From Cyanophora paradoxa (Eukaryota > Glaucocystophyceae > Cyanophorales > Cyanophoraceae): a stretch of 64,000 nt of DNA. The stretch lies in contig QPMI01000470.1 in assembly GCA_004431415.1 (NCBI GenBank), positions 62,001 through 126,000 of the forward strand, in the 5' to 3' direction. Numbering within the stretch: position 1 is the first letter of the stretch; each line of letters opens with the position of its first letter. The notes beneath the pieces are model-generated. The model was not told the DNA's origin, did not search any database, and worked only from the letters and a program-made list of their open reading frames with translations. Below, piece by piece: positions 11,174 through 22,997 of the stretch. The position numbers and the translations under genes were made by a program.

Positions 11174-14100
11174 ATGGCCGCTGCAACTGCCATGCATCGA
11201 CCGCCGCTGCAGAAGCTGCTCGCCATCGCAGCTGTAGCGCTTTTTCTGCTCATCGAGGAGGCGGGCGCAAGGGCCGCAGCGCCGGCCCCGACCGCGGCCG
11301 CAAAAGCAGCCGCGAAAACAGTCGCGCAACAACAACGGCCGCGGCACATGTACACCGCGAACTCCAGCGCCGCACATCGAGTCATTGCGGTCCGCTTATC
11401 CTCAGTCCGCGGTCCTAAAACGAGTCGCACATGCTGACCGTGCATCTGTTTCAAATTCGCGCTGCGCGTGGCGCGCGCAGGTTTTTCGCAGGGGAACGCC
11501 GCTGGAGGTGCGCCGCAGATCTAGTTCTAGAACCTCGCGCCGCGCTCAAGTGGCAGCTTTGGATTCGCCCTTGAGCGGCCGACAGATCGCGCGGCGGATC
11601 GCGAAAGAGGCGCGGCAGCTGACGGAGGCGGCGGGCGCGGCGCTCCTGCGGCCGCTCGGGCTCGCCGCGAGGCTGCGGCACTTCCGGCACGCCCTCGCCG
11701 GCTTCTCGGCGCCGTGCGTGCACGCGGGCCACATTCATGCATATGGGCTGGACTGCAATGCGTTACCACTGGGCCAGCTTTAGATCTAGATATCTGACTT
11801 GGTACGCGTATGCGCACGCCCAGGCTCTCGGGAGAGGCGCTCGAGTACCTCCAGTCGCGCCCCGAGGTCGCGTTTGTGGAGCGGGACCGGCGGCTGTACG
11901 CCGGCATTTGCCCGCACAGCTGCAGCCCCGGCGCGAATTCGAAACAGGGGGAATGCAAAATTCCGAAACCGAAAAGGTTCGAATGAAGCGCTAGCGCTTG
12001 ACTAGGCTATGATCTCGCAGTTACCAGAAATCGAACGCGAATTCGATCAGGTTAAAACGGAGTCTAGATCTGGAGCGGGCCGCCGCGGGCGCCGTCAATC
12101 CGGATCCCAAAGTGGCCGGCCGGTTTCTCGAGGCGGTGCAGCGCTCGCCGGCGAGCTGGGGCCTCGACCGCATCGAGTGCGCGACCCATGGCCAGAATCC
12201 GGATCAATAGAAATTCGGCGCAGCCAGCATCGATATATATCCCTTTACTTTCGGCGCAGCCAAAGGGACCTGCCGCTTGACGGCGTCTACCGCCACAACG
12301 GCACAGGCGCGCCGCTCCGAATTCGATTCAATTCGAATCCGAATTCACGTTAAATTCGATTTCGATCCGGCCCCTCGCGATCAAGCCCGCGCCCGCGGCC
12401 GGCCCCCGGGCCCTGCCGCTAACCGGGACCCCCCGCGCGTCTCCGCGCGCAGGCGAGGGCGTCAACGTTTACATCGTGGTGCGAATATGCGCCCCCCGCA
12501 GGCGTCGCGAAAAAGCTCTCGTTCGAATTCGAATTTGAATTTAATTCTCGACGCTTGCAGTCCTCCAGCGCCCTTCCAGCGTTTTAAGCTCCCTCATTCG
12601 AGAACGACTTTGAATTTGAATTCGAACTTTCAAACAGGACTCCGGGATCGCGTACCACGAGGACTTCGGCGGCGAGGGGCGCCTCTTCGCCGGCTTCGAC
12701 GGGTACCGCAAATGCGCGCGCGGGCAACCCGCTGTACCCCCCCTGCCCCCTCAATCCCCCATCCCCCCCTTCCCCACCCCCGCCTCTTCCTTCTAGTCCC
12801 CTCTCAGCCCCTCCTCCCCCTCCCCCGGACCCCTACCCGACGCCCGCTCCCTGTACCCCGCCCTCTCCCCCGCCTCCTACCTCCTATAGCTACCCCCGCC
12901 TGCCCCTCCCCCGCCGCCCCTGCCCAATTAATATAATATTGCACGTCCCCGCCCGCTTGACCGCTCCCCCGGTCCCCCCCCCCCCCCCCCCCCACTCTGA
13001 CCGTTACGTTACTTCGTTATATCCACCCTCTTGTCCCCGGGCCCCGACCCGCCGGCCGCGGCCTCAATCGAGTTCCCTCTCCGCACGGGTACCGGTGACT
13101 TCGCTCGCAGGGAGCGACCCGATGTTCGGGCGGGACGACTGTGCCGGCCACGGCACCCACGTGTGAGCCCGAGCCCGGGCCCGAGCTCGAGCCGCCTAAA
13201 GCTTAAGCTTGAGCTTTGAATGCCTGCCTGCCTGCCTAGACATGCATTCGATACGTATATATATACCCCGATACACTACCACCACCCCCCTTCCCCCCAT
13301 CGCGCCCTGGCCTGCCCTGTGCTGTCCTTGATTTCGACTCGGCGGCTTCAATTCGCGCAGGGCCGGCGTGGTGGGGGGGCGGTCCTTCGGGGTGGCCAAG
13401 GCCGCCCGCCTCGTCTCCGTCCGCGTGCGCCCGGAAAGATAGTCTAAGCTTAAGGCAGCCTTAGGGCGCCAGCCACCGGGGAAGGTTAGAGGTGATAAAG
13501 AACACCTTCGAATTCCTTCGAAGAGCGCCGGTTGCCCCGCCCGAAACAAAGGCCCCGCTCCTATATATAAGATTTAGTTTATTTTAGAGATCAATTAATA
13601 TAGGTCGCTGAACTGTCTCCTAAACTAAATATTGTACCGTTGAAGGCCGCCCGGCCCGCCTCGTCTCCGTCCGCGTGCGCCGGCCCCATGCCATGCGCCC
13701 CGCCCCCATCCTCTCCAATTCCAATTTCATTCCAATCCCGCGCGCCCCTATCCCGCGCACCTTGACATGAAGGCCGATTGCCTCTATTCTTCCGATTCGA
13801 ATTTGCAATTCGCACCAGGTCCTCGAGTGCGACTCGGAGGGCAAGATCTCCGGCTACCTCGTGCGCGAAATCCGCCGCCGAAGAATTTCGCGCGGCCAAA
13901 GCTGCGCTCGGATTCTAATTTCGCTGCTGGAGAATAATGAAAAAAGTCTTATAAGACACTATGTAATTTTAAAATTAAAATCACGTAGTTGCTCTTATTA
14001 TAAGACCAAATGGATCGGGCTCCAATCTCGCAGTCCTCGATCGTCGCGGGGCTCGACTGGGTGCTGCGGAACCACCGGGCCCCCGCCATCGTGGTGCGGT

Positions 14101-17049
14101 CGACACGCTCTCCGCTCCTGAGCTGCGCGCATCAAATTCATAACTGCGCCACGCGCTCCGTCTCGAGTCTGACCCCCGCCCGCGCCGTTTGATCCCCGTC
14201 CGCGCCATCTGAGCCGCCTGAGCCGCCTGAGCCAAGCGGACATGCGCAGAACCTGAGCTTCGGGGGCCCCGGGAGCTCGCCCTCCATGAACGCCATCGCA
14301 AAGAGGTCCGATTCGATTCGGGCCCCGCCTGAAGAACTTGTAATTAGTGAACTTCGGAAGCTCGTTTTAAATCGATTAGCTTCTTAGCTGATAAGCTTCA
14401 TATTGATTAGGTTCTTAGCTGAGAAGCTAATAAGCGTGAAGCTTAATGGAGGGCGATGGCGTTTATGAGGTCCGGGCCCCGCCCGCCTGAACCTCGTGAA
14501 GCTCATTCTAATCGGATAGCTTCACTGGGCCCAGTGAAGCTCATTTAGAATTGATCGAATAGCTAAGATGCCCTTAGCTCAAATTTCGAATAGTGAAATT
14601 AACTGGTGAAGCTCATTTAAGATTAGCGAACTCGAAGCTCATGATCAGAAGCCCCAAGCCCTAGAGCCGAGGGCTGACCCCCGGGCCCTGGTGAAGGGCT
14701 CCACCCAGCTTTACAGAACTCAGTGAAGCTCATACTTAATCGGATAGCTTCACTGAGCGCAGTGAAGCTCATTTAGAATTGATCGAATAGCTAATTATAA
14801 GATGCCCTTGGCTCAAATTTCGAATAATAACCCCGGGCGGGGCCGCGCAGCCTGTACGAGGCGGGTGTGCCGGTGGTGGTCGCCGCGATGAACGACGGCC
14901 TCGATGCCTGCTCCTACACCCCCGCCAACAGGCCCGCCCGGCGCCCGCCCGCTTTATAAAGGAGGCCTAGGATGGCTATATATGCAGACGGAGCGAATAT
15001 AAAGGAGGAGGACTAATCTAAGCTGCATGCGTATTATATAAAGCCTGCTCACGATATCGATTCGCGCCGCTCCCGTCTGATTCGCGTTCGTTCGGGGGGC
15101 AGCCCCTACGCGGTGGCCGTGGGGGCGACGGAGATCCGCGGGGGCAGGTCCGCGCCAGCCCCGCCCTAGGCCTGCCCCGTGCTCCCCACAACCTTAAAGC
15201 GGCCTTAAAGCTCGAAGGTCCGTTAAACGTTCCTCCGCCGGCCCCTGCCCTGTACTCTGGATCCCCGCTGCCCTGTACTCCCCCCACCCGCCCCGCCCTT
15301 GAACCAAAGCTTTTCGCCTTGCTCCTTGCTCCCCGCTACCTTCTATGTAATAAAAGCTTCGCACCTGAGAGCCCGGCCTCAGCTTCTTTCTCACCTGAGA
15401 ACGCGGCCTTCTCACTCATGATCACCTGAGGCAGGGACGCGCTGGCGCCCTACTCGAACCGGGGGCCCTGCCTCTCCCTCCTTGCCCCGGGCACCTCCAG
15501 TGCGCTCGTCCGCCCACTGACTCGGTGAGTCGGACCCACAACTCGCGCCTCACGAATCGCGAGCGCAGTCACGTCGGCGTTCCACCGGTCGCCGGGGAGC
15601 CGCGAGGTCATGACCGGCACCAGCATGGTCCGCGCCCTTCAAAAGCTTTTTAAGAGAACGCTTTAAGAAGCGTTGAGAAAACTAACAGCGAAGCTTAAAA
15701 TCAAGAAGATTTAAGAGCTTTGGAAGCTTATAATCAAGAAGAGCTGATGAGCTAACAGCTTTTGCCCCCCGGGCCGGCACCAGCATGGCAAGCCCCGCCC
15801 CGCCCTTGCCCCGCACCGCCCCGCCCCGCCCCGCGAAAGCGCATTCCTGTGTTGCTCTGAGCGGGGCGTGGGGTGCGCAGGCGGCCCCGCACGTCACCGG
15901 CGCGGCGGGTGCGCGAGCCCCAAGCGCCCGTTACCGGCGTTTTTCGCGCCGCGAAATTCGAAGCGTCGAATTTCGCAGCGGTGCTGATGGGGGCGCCCCA
16001 CTTCCGATCGGGCCCAGGCGCCATCGCCGCGCTCCTCAGCCAGGTCCGGCCTCTCATAATAATCTCATAATCAGTGTCATCTCAGACATTCTAAGACGGG
16101 CGCTGTCGTCCGCTCTTTTTCTAGAATTTGACAGCTTATTTCTATTCTCTTTATCCAAGCCTTAGCTATTCTTGACTTGCGTTTTTGAGAACGATTGCAG
16201 GCGACGCCGCTTGAGGGGGCGGGGGGCACCCTCCGCGCCGCCTCCGCCCCCGGCGCCTCCGCCGCCGCCTCTGTCGTCCACGGCTCCGGTTCCACTTCGA
16301 ATTCGAATTCGAATTCGAAGGTGGGACCAGAGGAGAATATATATATTGATATCTATCCCTTTTCGCTTATCCAAATCTTCTTTATCCACGCCTTCTTTAT
16401 CTTAGGGGGGACCAGAGGAGTTCCCATCAGCCCCCGTCCTCTACGCGGGGGCCGTACCCGTCGACTTCGACTCCCCTCCCCTCTCTCCGCCCCTCTTCTC
16501 AAGCCCCGGCGCTGCGCCGCCGCCGCCGGCGGGCCCGGGCTCCGATCCGGAAGGGTGCGCGTGCCCCGCGGGGTGCCCCGCGGGCCTCGTTTGCGCGTAC
16601 GGGCGCTGCCGGCGGGCGGCCCCCGAGGAGCCGGCCAGCCCCCTGCCCCTCGACCTTGACAACGTTAACGGCACCGGTACGCTGCATTAACATTACTGAT
16701 AAGGACCGAGGCGCTCTAAGAAAATAAAAGCTCTGTAAGAATCTTCCCAGTCTCTAGAAGAAGCTTCAAGTTAGGCGCTCTCTCATTCGTCTTTGCAGCG
16801 CTCGCGTTCCGGTCCCTCCGCGGGCGGGCGGCCCCGCCTCCGCCTCCGAAGCCGGCGGCCCTGCCGGCCCCGGACCCCTCGAGCTCGGCTCCGGAGGGGC
16901 AGGCGGCGAGCCCCTCGCCAAGCCCGGCGGTGACCGCGGGCCGCCCCCAGAAGCTCCCGGCGGGGTGCGCGCGCCCCGCCCTGGCCCCTCGAGCCCATCC
17001 ATTCCTGGCCCCTCAGCATTTCAAGCTCAGCAGCTTAGCCTTGGGCTAA
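11174..17049 (+). CDS. Secreted subtilisin-like serine protease (peptidase S8) with I9-type propeptide and Cys-rich/Pro-rich tail
   Basis: The first exon starts at 11174 and encodes a signal peptide (LLAIAAVALFLLIEEAGA). Exons near 11650-11890 give the I9 prodomain (RHFRHALAGFSA, then GEALEYLQSRPEVAFVERDR). Catalytic exons follow. DSGIAYHEDFGG (12640) carries the Asp, RDDCAGHGTHV (13130) the His, and MTGTSMA (15610) with AAPHVTGA (15880) the Ser. In between are AGVVGGRSFGVAKAARLVSV, VLECDSEGKISGYL, VAGLDWVLRNHRAPAIVV, NLSFGGPGSS, AGVPVVVAAMND (oxyanion Asn present), SPYAVAVGATEIRGG and YSNRGPCLSLLAPGTS, as in proteinase K-type subtilases. About 12 to 15 introns are flanked by GT and CGCAG. 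The tail (16540-16680) has a cluster of six Cys (CACPAGCPAGLVCAYGRC) and a Pro-rich end with TAA at 17047. The full catalytic triad suggests an active extracellular or vacuolar protease. Confidence 0.85.
14300..14845 (+). repeat. Intron of the protease gene with internal duplications
   Basis: This 0.5-kb intron contains two close copies of a segment of about 70 bases (starting near 14530 and 14758) with GTGAAGCTCATTTAGAATTG and AATAGCTAA. It also carries an inexact copy of the preceding exon end (GGCGATGGCGTTTATGAGG, near 14450). The copies look like local slippage duplications inside the intron. Confidence 0.6.
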
Positions 17050-17115
17050 GGATGAAATTAAAGTTACGAGATCTAGAGGATCTATAGCTAGATCTAGTCC
17101 AAGCGCGAGCTTAGA

Positions 17116-17344
17116 TTGAACGCGGGCGGGGCCCCGGGCGCAGAGTGGCGAGGGCCCTGGAGCGGAGGCGGCGCCTGCACGCCGCCACCGCGGCGGGGCG
17201 GGGGCGGGGGCGGGGGCGGCGGAGGGGGCGGCGCCGGCGGCGGGGGAAGGGGGCGCGGCGCCCTTCGAAGGGTTCGACTTCTACCTTTGATACCTAGCGT
17301 GTAAGATAGCGAATAGCAGACCGGTACCGCCAACGAAACGGCCT
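17116..17344. repeat. Dispersed repeat, copy 1
   Basis: About 220 bases resembling 19623-19824. Shared landmarks in order are GGCGGCGCCTGCACGCCGCC, ACCGCGGCGGGG, the GGGGCGG run, CTACCTTTGATA, CTAGCGTG and CGCCAACGAAAC. Orientation is the same in both copies. It lies just after the protease gene. Confidence 0.7.
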
Positions 17345-18209
17345 ACACATTCGTAAACGTGGCAAGTGCTCGAACTGTATACGTAACGCAGAAGGTATAC
17401 GTATACGCTACAAATGTAATTACCCCCTCGAGCTCAGCGGCTCAGAGAGAGCTGAATCGTTCGTTCGATACGGCTCGGGGGTACCGGTATTCTTCGAACA
17501 GGCTTTCGACAGGCTTCAAACAGGATCCTGATCCTTACGAACTGCTCGCTCTTTTTTTAGATTCCACCCCGGCCCGGACACCCCTTGCATATCGCTTCTT
17601 CGAATTCGGCTTCAAGGCGTCCAAAAGTCGACTTCGAGGCTAGATTGATATCGGAACACCGGCTTGCAAATTTGAGTACCTACTAACCTGCAGGTAGCGC
17701 TGCGAGATCGAACCTACTTCTGGCTCTTGTCGAGGAATTTCGAGTTCGCACTCGCCGCGGCTCGAGCTCCTAGCGGAGGCTTTTTGATGGGGTAGAGTTT
17801 CCTGCGTGCAAATTTAGTTTTGTCGGTAGCGGTCGGCTCGGGATATATGCCGGATCTAGGCTGCAATATTTATCGAGTGCAACGAACGGCCTCGGGGTTC
17901 TCGGTTTCGGTTGCTCGTGCGCTGTCTTGGGTACCGGGAGTAGGAAAAGCGGAGTGCCGTCCGAGCGGTAGTGGCCTGCAGAATGCAGAAATCAGCGACG
18001 GCTCTGAAGCCCGCACAGCTGCAGGCAGTACTACGGTACATCCAAACAAAAGCAAAGGAATTATATATTAATTATACAAATAGCGGATTGCCGTCCGAAG
18101 ACAGAGATCATAAGGAATTCGAACGGCGCCGCAGGCTGCGCACCCAAACGAAAGCACATATTCAAGACGCCCCCTTCGGCAGTTGCGGCGTCGCGATAAC
18201 GAATCTGCA
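17345..18209. other. Intergenic region, no supported gene
   Basis: Mixed-composition DNA with short open frames only. A frame at 17971-18213 could encode 80 residues but has no recognisable motif and no clear splice context. Confidence 0.4.
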
Positions 18210-19219
18210 CTGATGCGCCGCCGTGGGGGTTTCCTTCATCTCCAATTCAGCACTCTGAATAGAGAACGACGGCAGAATCAATAAATACCCGGCAGGAGGA
18301 ACTTGACGACAGATCCGTGGCAAAGGCGGATTTCTTCGAAATCTCCAAGGAGCCGCTTCGCCCCCTGGATCTGCTCCGCGCCGATCTCAAGGCACTCCTG
18401 AGGGCACGTTTCCGGAGACAAAGGGCTCGAGAAAAGCTCCACATCCATTGTTTTGCACTGGATGCCCGTGCGAGCTGCGAAATCCAGTATTTCCTCCTCG
18501 AATTCGCCAGGAATCTCCAAAAGCTGCGGAACCCATTTCTTCCTTAAGCTTGTTCTGTCTCGCAGAGATATCGTTTTGGGAGTTATTCTTAAATCGAACC
18601 CTGAATCCAGAAGGAATCACAGGGCCATCTTCATCCTCAGTCTGGAAAATCTGACGGATTTCTCCGGCAATCCGTCTCGCAAGCTTCACGCCAGGCGGCA
18701 GCATCGGCTTCCTGCGCAGCGTCGCCGAGAAGCGGAGCCACTCGTCGAACTCGCAGTCGTAGAGCTTGCGAACGCGCTGTTCGTCTTGAAGCTGGCCGAA
18801 GGCGAAGCATGTTCGTTTGCAGAAGAAGGCTTTTGCGCCATCCTCTTTCGCGCGAAACTCCTCCTCCGTGACAAGGTTGACCTGTGCGCTCGCTCATCCG
18901 AGCTCGCGCTATTTTGAATGCTTCTAAACTTGCGGACAGCAAAACGTTCCGGGGAGCCGGGGCGAATGCCTCTAGAGCTAAATTCGCGGTTGACGTTGGC
19001 AATTTTAATTTTGCTCAAAGGCGCAATAGCTTTTCGCACCTCCGAGAGCGCGAAAACGGAAGAGCTCAGAGCCTCGACGCAGTCGCTGTACAGGAGCTCG
19101 CCCGGCTCTATTGCGCCGACCAGGTTCGCGAGGGCTTCGCCAACTTGGGATATTTCGCGCGGCAGCCAGCGAACGAAGGGTAGAATGGCGCTCCCAGCAT
19201 CCTTGCAGATGCTCTCCAC
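18210..19219 (-). CDS. Spliced host gene of unknown function
   Basis: Protein-like reading on the minus strand in adjoining frames. A first block (19219 to about 18950) reads MESICKDAGSAILPFVRWLP, then GEALANLVGAIEPGELLYSD and VRKAIAPLSKIKIANVNREF. A middle block (about 18870-18550) has CKRTCFAFGQLQDEQRVRKL, CEFDEWLRFSATLRRK and IAGEIRQIFQTEDEDGPVIP. A last block (18520-18280) reads GEFEEEILDFAARTGIQCKT. The frame changes imply introns or indels. I do not recognise the family; composition and the lack of low complexity argue for a real gene. Confidence 0.4.
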
Positions 19220-19622
19220 GCGCCCGATCGGGTGAATAGCACATACACAGCCACATCGCTGCGGAAAGAAAGAATTGCATTCGATCTAGATCTCGCCCAG
19301 AGGCGCGCATGCGCATCGGCGCGCTGATTGATATACGCACCGGTACCTGATCATGATGATGATCATCGAACTCGTAGATCCTTCCAACTACGAGCTCCAT
19401 CTGTACCAGCTGGCGCTAGCTGAAAGAAGAAGCTTAAGAGGATGGAAAAGATCTATTAGAGGGATAATATCGAGGGAAATATGGGAGGGATTTAAACGGC
19501 GCGCGGCTCGGCGGCCGGCCCGGCGGGGCGCATGCGCGCGCAGGGTGGACAAGATCGAGAGAAAAATGGGATGGAATTAAATGAACGGCGCGCGGGGCGC
19601 AGCTTATATAATTCTAATCAAT

Positions 19623-19824
19623 CGGCGCGGACTGGGCGCAGGGTAGCGAGGGCTCTGGAGGCGGCGCCTGCACGCCGCCACCGCGGCGGGGTCGGGGGCG
19701 GCGGAGGGGGATCCGGCCGGCGGAGGTGGCCCTGAATGGGCGGGGCGCCTTTCAAGGGGTTAGATTACTACCTTTGATAACTAGCGTGATAGATATAGGC
19801 CGGGCATCGCCAACGAAACAGACT
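19623..19824. repeat. Dispersed repeat, copy 2
   Basis: Second copy of the element at 17116-17344, same orientation, diverged mainly in the G-rich middle. The distal part (CTACCTTTGATAACTAGCGTG, then CGCCAACGAAACAGACTAC) is best conserved. Confidence 0.7.
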
Positions 19825-20079
19825 ACTCAGCCATTGCTCGCGGTCATATCGAAGCGCAGGACTGGAGTTATACTAGCAGACCGCGCCCGGCCCTGTGCAA
19901 GTGCGGCGGCAAGTGCGGGCCGCGCGCGGAGGTGCAAGGGGGGGTACTGGTACACATTGCAGGGTACTTGGGGGAGGCGGGGGCGCAGGGGAGGGGGCGG
20001 AGGGGCAGCTAGAGAGGCAAGGCGGGCGGCCGGGCGAGGCGGGTAGGTGGGTGGCGACGCGGGCGGCGGCACCAGGCGG

Positions 20080-20690
20080 CGGGCAGGCGAGGGCGGCGGC
20101 GGGCGGGAAAGCGGGAGGGCGGGCGGCACCGGGCCCTGCGCGTTGCCTGCGCATGCGCAGATCCGAGGCGTCAGCTCGCCCCGGACAGCGGCCGTGCGGG
20201 GGCGAGGCCCAGCGGGGGCGGCCGGGCCAGGTGCGCAGCAGCAGCGGCGGGGCGAACCTGGAGCAGACGAAGCTGAAGCAGCCGGCAGGGCGGCGGGCGG
20301 GGAAGCGGGCGGAGCGGCAGGTGGCACCGGACCCTGCGCGTAGCCTGCGCATTCGCAGATCCGAGGCGTCAGCTCGCCCCGGACAGCGGCCGTGCGGGGG
20401 CGAGGCCCAGCGGGGCCGGGCGGGTCAGTTGCGAAGCAGCAGCGGCGGGGCGAACCTGGAGTCGACGAAGCTGAAGCAGCCGACAGGGCGGCGGGCGGGG
20501 AAGCGGGCGGAGCGACAGGTGGCGCCGGGCCCTGCGCGTAGCCTGCGTGCGCAGGGCCGAGGCGTCAGCTCGCCCCGGACAGCGGCCGTGCGGGCGCAGG
20601 GCCCAGCGAGGTCGGCCGGGTGACGCGCGCGGCAGCAGCGGCGCCGGCGGGGCGAACCTGGAGTCGACGAAGCTGAAGCAGCGGGCGGGG
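20080..20690. repeat. GC-rich minisatellite, about 198-bp unit, three copies
   Basis: CCGAGGCGTCAGCTCGCCCC recurs at 20163, 20361 and 20557 (spacing 198 and 196). Each time it is followed by a GGACAGCGGCCGTGCGGG segment, a GAGGCCCAGCG segment and GGCGAACCTGGAG with GAAGCTGAAGCAG. An open frame runs through the array because most units are multiples of three, but I regard it as noncoding. Confidence 0.85.
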
Positions 20691-20922
20691 CGACGGGCAG
20701 GGAGCAGATGCTGAAGCAGCGGGCGCGCGGAGCAGCTGGGAGCAGCGGGCAGGAAAGCAGCCCGGCGCGGCGTACTACGATACTAGGAGCAGCTGCGCAT
20801 ACTGCGACGCCGCCACCCTCCGCAACCGTAGTACAGCTAGTACGGAGCGCCGGCCGCGGGTCAAGCCACGCATTCGGTCCGGCCGTCCGGATGGGATCTA
20901 GAAGATGCGCAAGACGAGTTGC

Positions 20923-21558
20923 TCAACGACATGGCAAGATCTGCACCCGAGCGGCCTTGTCAAAGCCGTCGGCGAGCTCGAGTCTGCATGCCCAGCTCGG
21001 GATTGCCGGGAGGCGCGCGAGCTCACCTAGGCCTTCCATCTGGCAAGAACGTGGAATGTCTGAAACGATCGCAATCGCCGAGCTCGGTTCTGCGGGCGGC
21101 GGGCGCCGGTTACTCAGAACCATCGGCGCACACTCGGCCAAGCGGCGCGCACCGGAACGCGACGTCGCGGGCGCCTTCTTCCTGCACTGACGAACGTGCT
21201 TGTACAGGTTGTCTTGCCGAGTGAAGTGCTTCCCGCAGCGAGTGCATTTGTCGCCCGGATGGCAGCCGCGCGGGTTGGAGCAAGGCTGCAAGCTCGGGCA
21301 AAGATCAACTTCGCTTGCGAATACGTCTGTCGGCCGCGGACCCGGGCGAAGTGCCATGACGACGCAGGAGAACGAAGTACGGGTACGGCAACACGATCTC
21401 CTCCAACTCGCAGGAGCGCTTTTTTCCGGCGCCCGGTACAACAGGTACTTGAGGCGGTCTAGCGCCCGCACGCCGCTTCTCGGGCCCGGGCATGTATGAC
21501 AGAGTTTGTAGAGCGCATTGAGAGCAATCAGAAGCACGTGGTCCGGCGCGTATAGCAA
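20923..21558 (-). CDS. C2H2 zinc-finger protein
   Basis: A 211-residue frame containing one clear C2H2-type finger (CTRCGKHFTRQDNLYKHVRQ followed by Cys) at about residues 105-128. A Cys-rich lead (CPSLQPCSNPRGCHPGDKC) precedes it. The finger's last ligand is Cys rather than His, a common variant. The N-terminal part (APDHVLLIALNALYKLCHTC) is hydrophobic and may be an exon of its own. Function is likely nucleic-acid binding; such fingers also occur in transposon ORFs, and repeats surround it on both sides. The start is uncertain. Confidence 0.5.
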   Translation of the reverse strand: MLYAPDHVLLIALNALYKLCHTCPGPRSGVRALDRLKYLLYRAPEKSAPASWRRSCCRTRTSFSCVVMALRPGPRPTDVFASEVDLCPSLQPCSNPRGCHPGDKCTRCGKHFTRQDNLYKHVRQCRKKAPATSRSGARRLAECAPMVLSNRRPPPAEPSSAIAIVSDIPRSCQMEGLGELARLPAIPSWACRLELADGFDKAARVQILPCR

Positions 21559-22887
21559 TAGTAGGTGAGGAGCGAGCTCGACATGTTTGCGCAGCCACGC
21601 CCCTGCATTTTTTTCCGCCGCTCGCAGCGGCTACGATGCGATCACACCTATACGAGAGCGCATGCAAAGAATCACATCTTACAAAAATTGCTAACACAGA
21701 AAGCTAAGTACGCCGCACCAACTCACCAGGGGAGCAAGGGAGGGGGTACCCCCCCCTTTTTTTTTTTTTTGAAAGTCTGCTGCATTCGTACACACTTGAC
21801 AACAGTCCCCCGCTCCGGCGGCTCCACGCCTACCGGATACTGAGATGCTGACTGCAAGAGGAGATAGATAACAAGAGTGCTACAGCTAGTAGTCGTGTCG
21901 AGCTAGTGCCTTAGCTGTAGTCTACCGAGTCGTCTCCAGAACATAATATGCGCCGGTCCTCTAGCAGTGAGCGCGGCAGAAAGATGTAGGCCCAGAAAAC
22001 CGGAGCCCCATTAGTTAGGGCCCGGATGAAAAACTGGTGGTCGCGCAGCAAGAGCCGCGCTCCTCAGCCGCCTCCACGGCGAGCGCTGAGTCCAGAGTCG
22101 CCGCCAGCCGCCGAGCTGCAGCGCCGCGCAGCGAGCCGCGCGTCAACATCGCGGGCAGCTGCAGCTGGGCGCGGCATCGCCAATGCCCGGCGGGAACCCA
22201 GGCTGGTCGGCGGGAGCCGAGCAGCACGCCATCTCCTCCAGAGCCGAGCACCGCGCCCTTCTCTGCGTCGCTCCTCCTACTGCCGCGGCCAGCTTGGTCC
22301 GCCCTCGCTAGATTTGCGCCTAGACATGCTGGAACGCGCGGGCGCTGTTGCGCAGAGCGGCGCCGACGCAGAGAAGCCCGAACTAGAGGCAATGAGCACT
22401 GCTGAGACCGCTGATCTGACCTGGGGCCGCACGCCCAACCGCGCCCGCCGACGAACGAATCGCCTAACGGACACTGCGGCTAAGCGGCTAGAAGCGCTTC
22501 TAGACCTTACTGAGGCGACCTGTGCCCTCCGGGCGCGCGCCCGGCGGGCGCTTCTCCCGCCCCGCCGACCTACGTTGCGCGCCCTTCCCGGGGTACAGAA
22601 TCGGAGGGGGTACCCCCCCTTGCAATGTACGCTAGCGCTACGAACTGGAATCTGTAATTTGAATTACCTGTATTAATATTACCCCGGCGCCGGCCCGGCG
22701 TTGCAATTTACATTGCAATTGCAATTGCAGCAGTTTAAATGTACATTTGCATTTTGCATTTGCAGCCGAGATCTAGACCGATTACGTTTTTGGTCTCCCA
22801 CCCAATTTGCAACCTACTAGGCTAGTGGAAAGAAGTGGAAAGATCTGATCTGATCTGCTCGCCTCCTCTCCGCTTCGCCCCTCCGAG
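21559..22887. other. Intergenic DNA with a T12 run and G/C palindromes; no convincing gene
   Basis: The interval includes GGAGGGGGTACCCCCC-like palindromes at about 21740 and 22605, a run of about 12 T at 21763, and Ala/Arg-rich open frames at 22026-22676 that look like composition artefacts. TTGCAATTGCAATTGCAG-type repeats occur near 22705-22770. Confidence 0.5.
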
Positions 22888-22997
22888 GCTCCGCCCCGCC
22901 CCGCCCCGCCCCGCCCCGGCCCGCCCCGCCCCGCCCCGCCCCGCCCCGCCCGCCCCGCCCCGATCCGATCCGATCCGATCCGATCTGATCTGATCTA
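22888..22997. repeat. Pentanucleotide microsatellites (CCCCG)n then (GATCC)n/(GATCT)n
   Basis: About 75 bases of CCGCC/CCCCG repeats with a few interruptions run directly into six or seven GATCC/GATCT units. These are simple repeats without coding function. Confidence 0.9.

Noticed and set aside
19895-20623. 242-residue Arg/Gly-rich frame over the 198-bp minisatellite
   Set aside because: Open only because most units are multiples of three in GC-rich DNA; the third unit breaks the phase.
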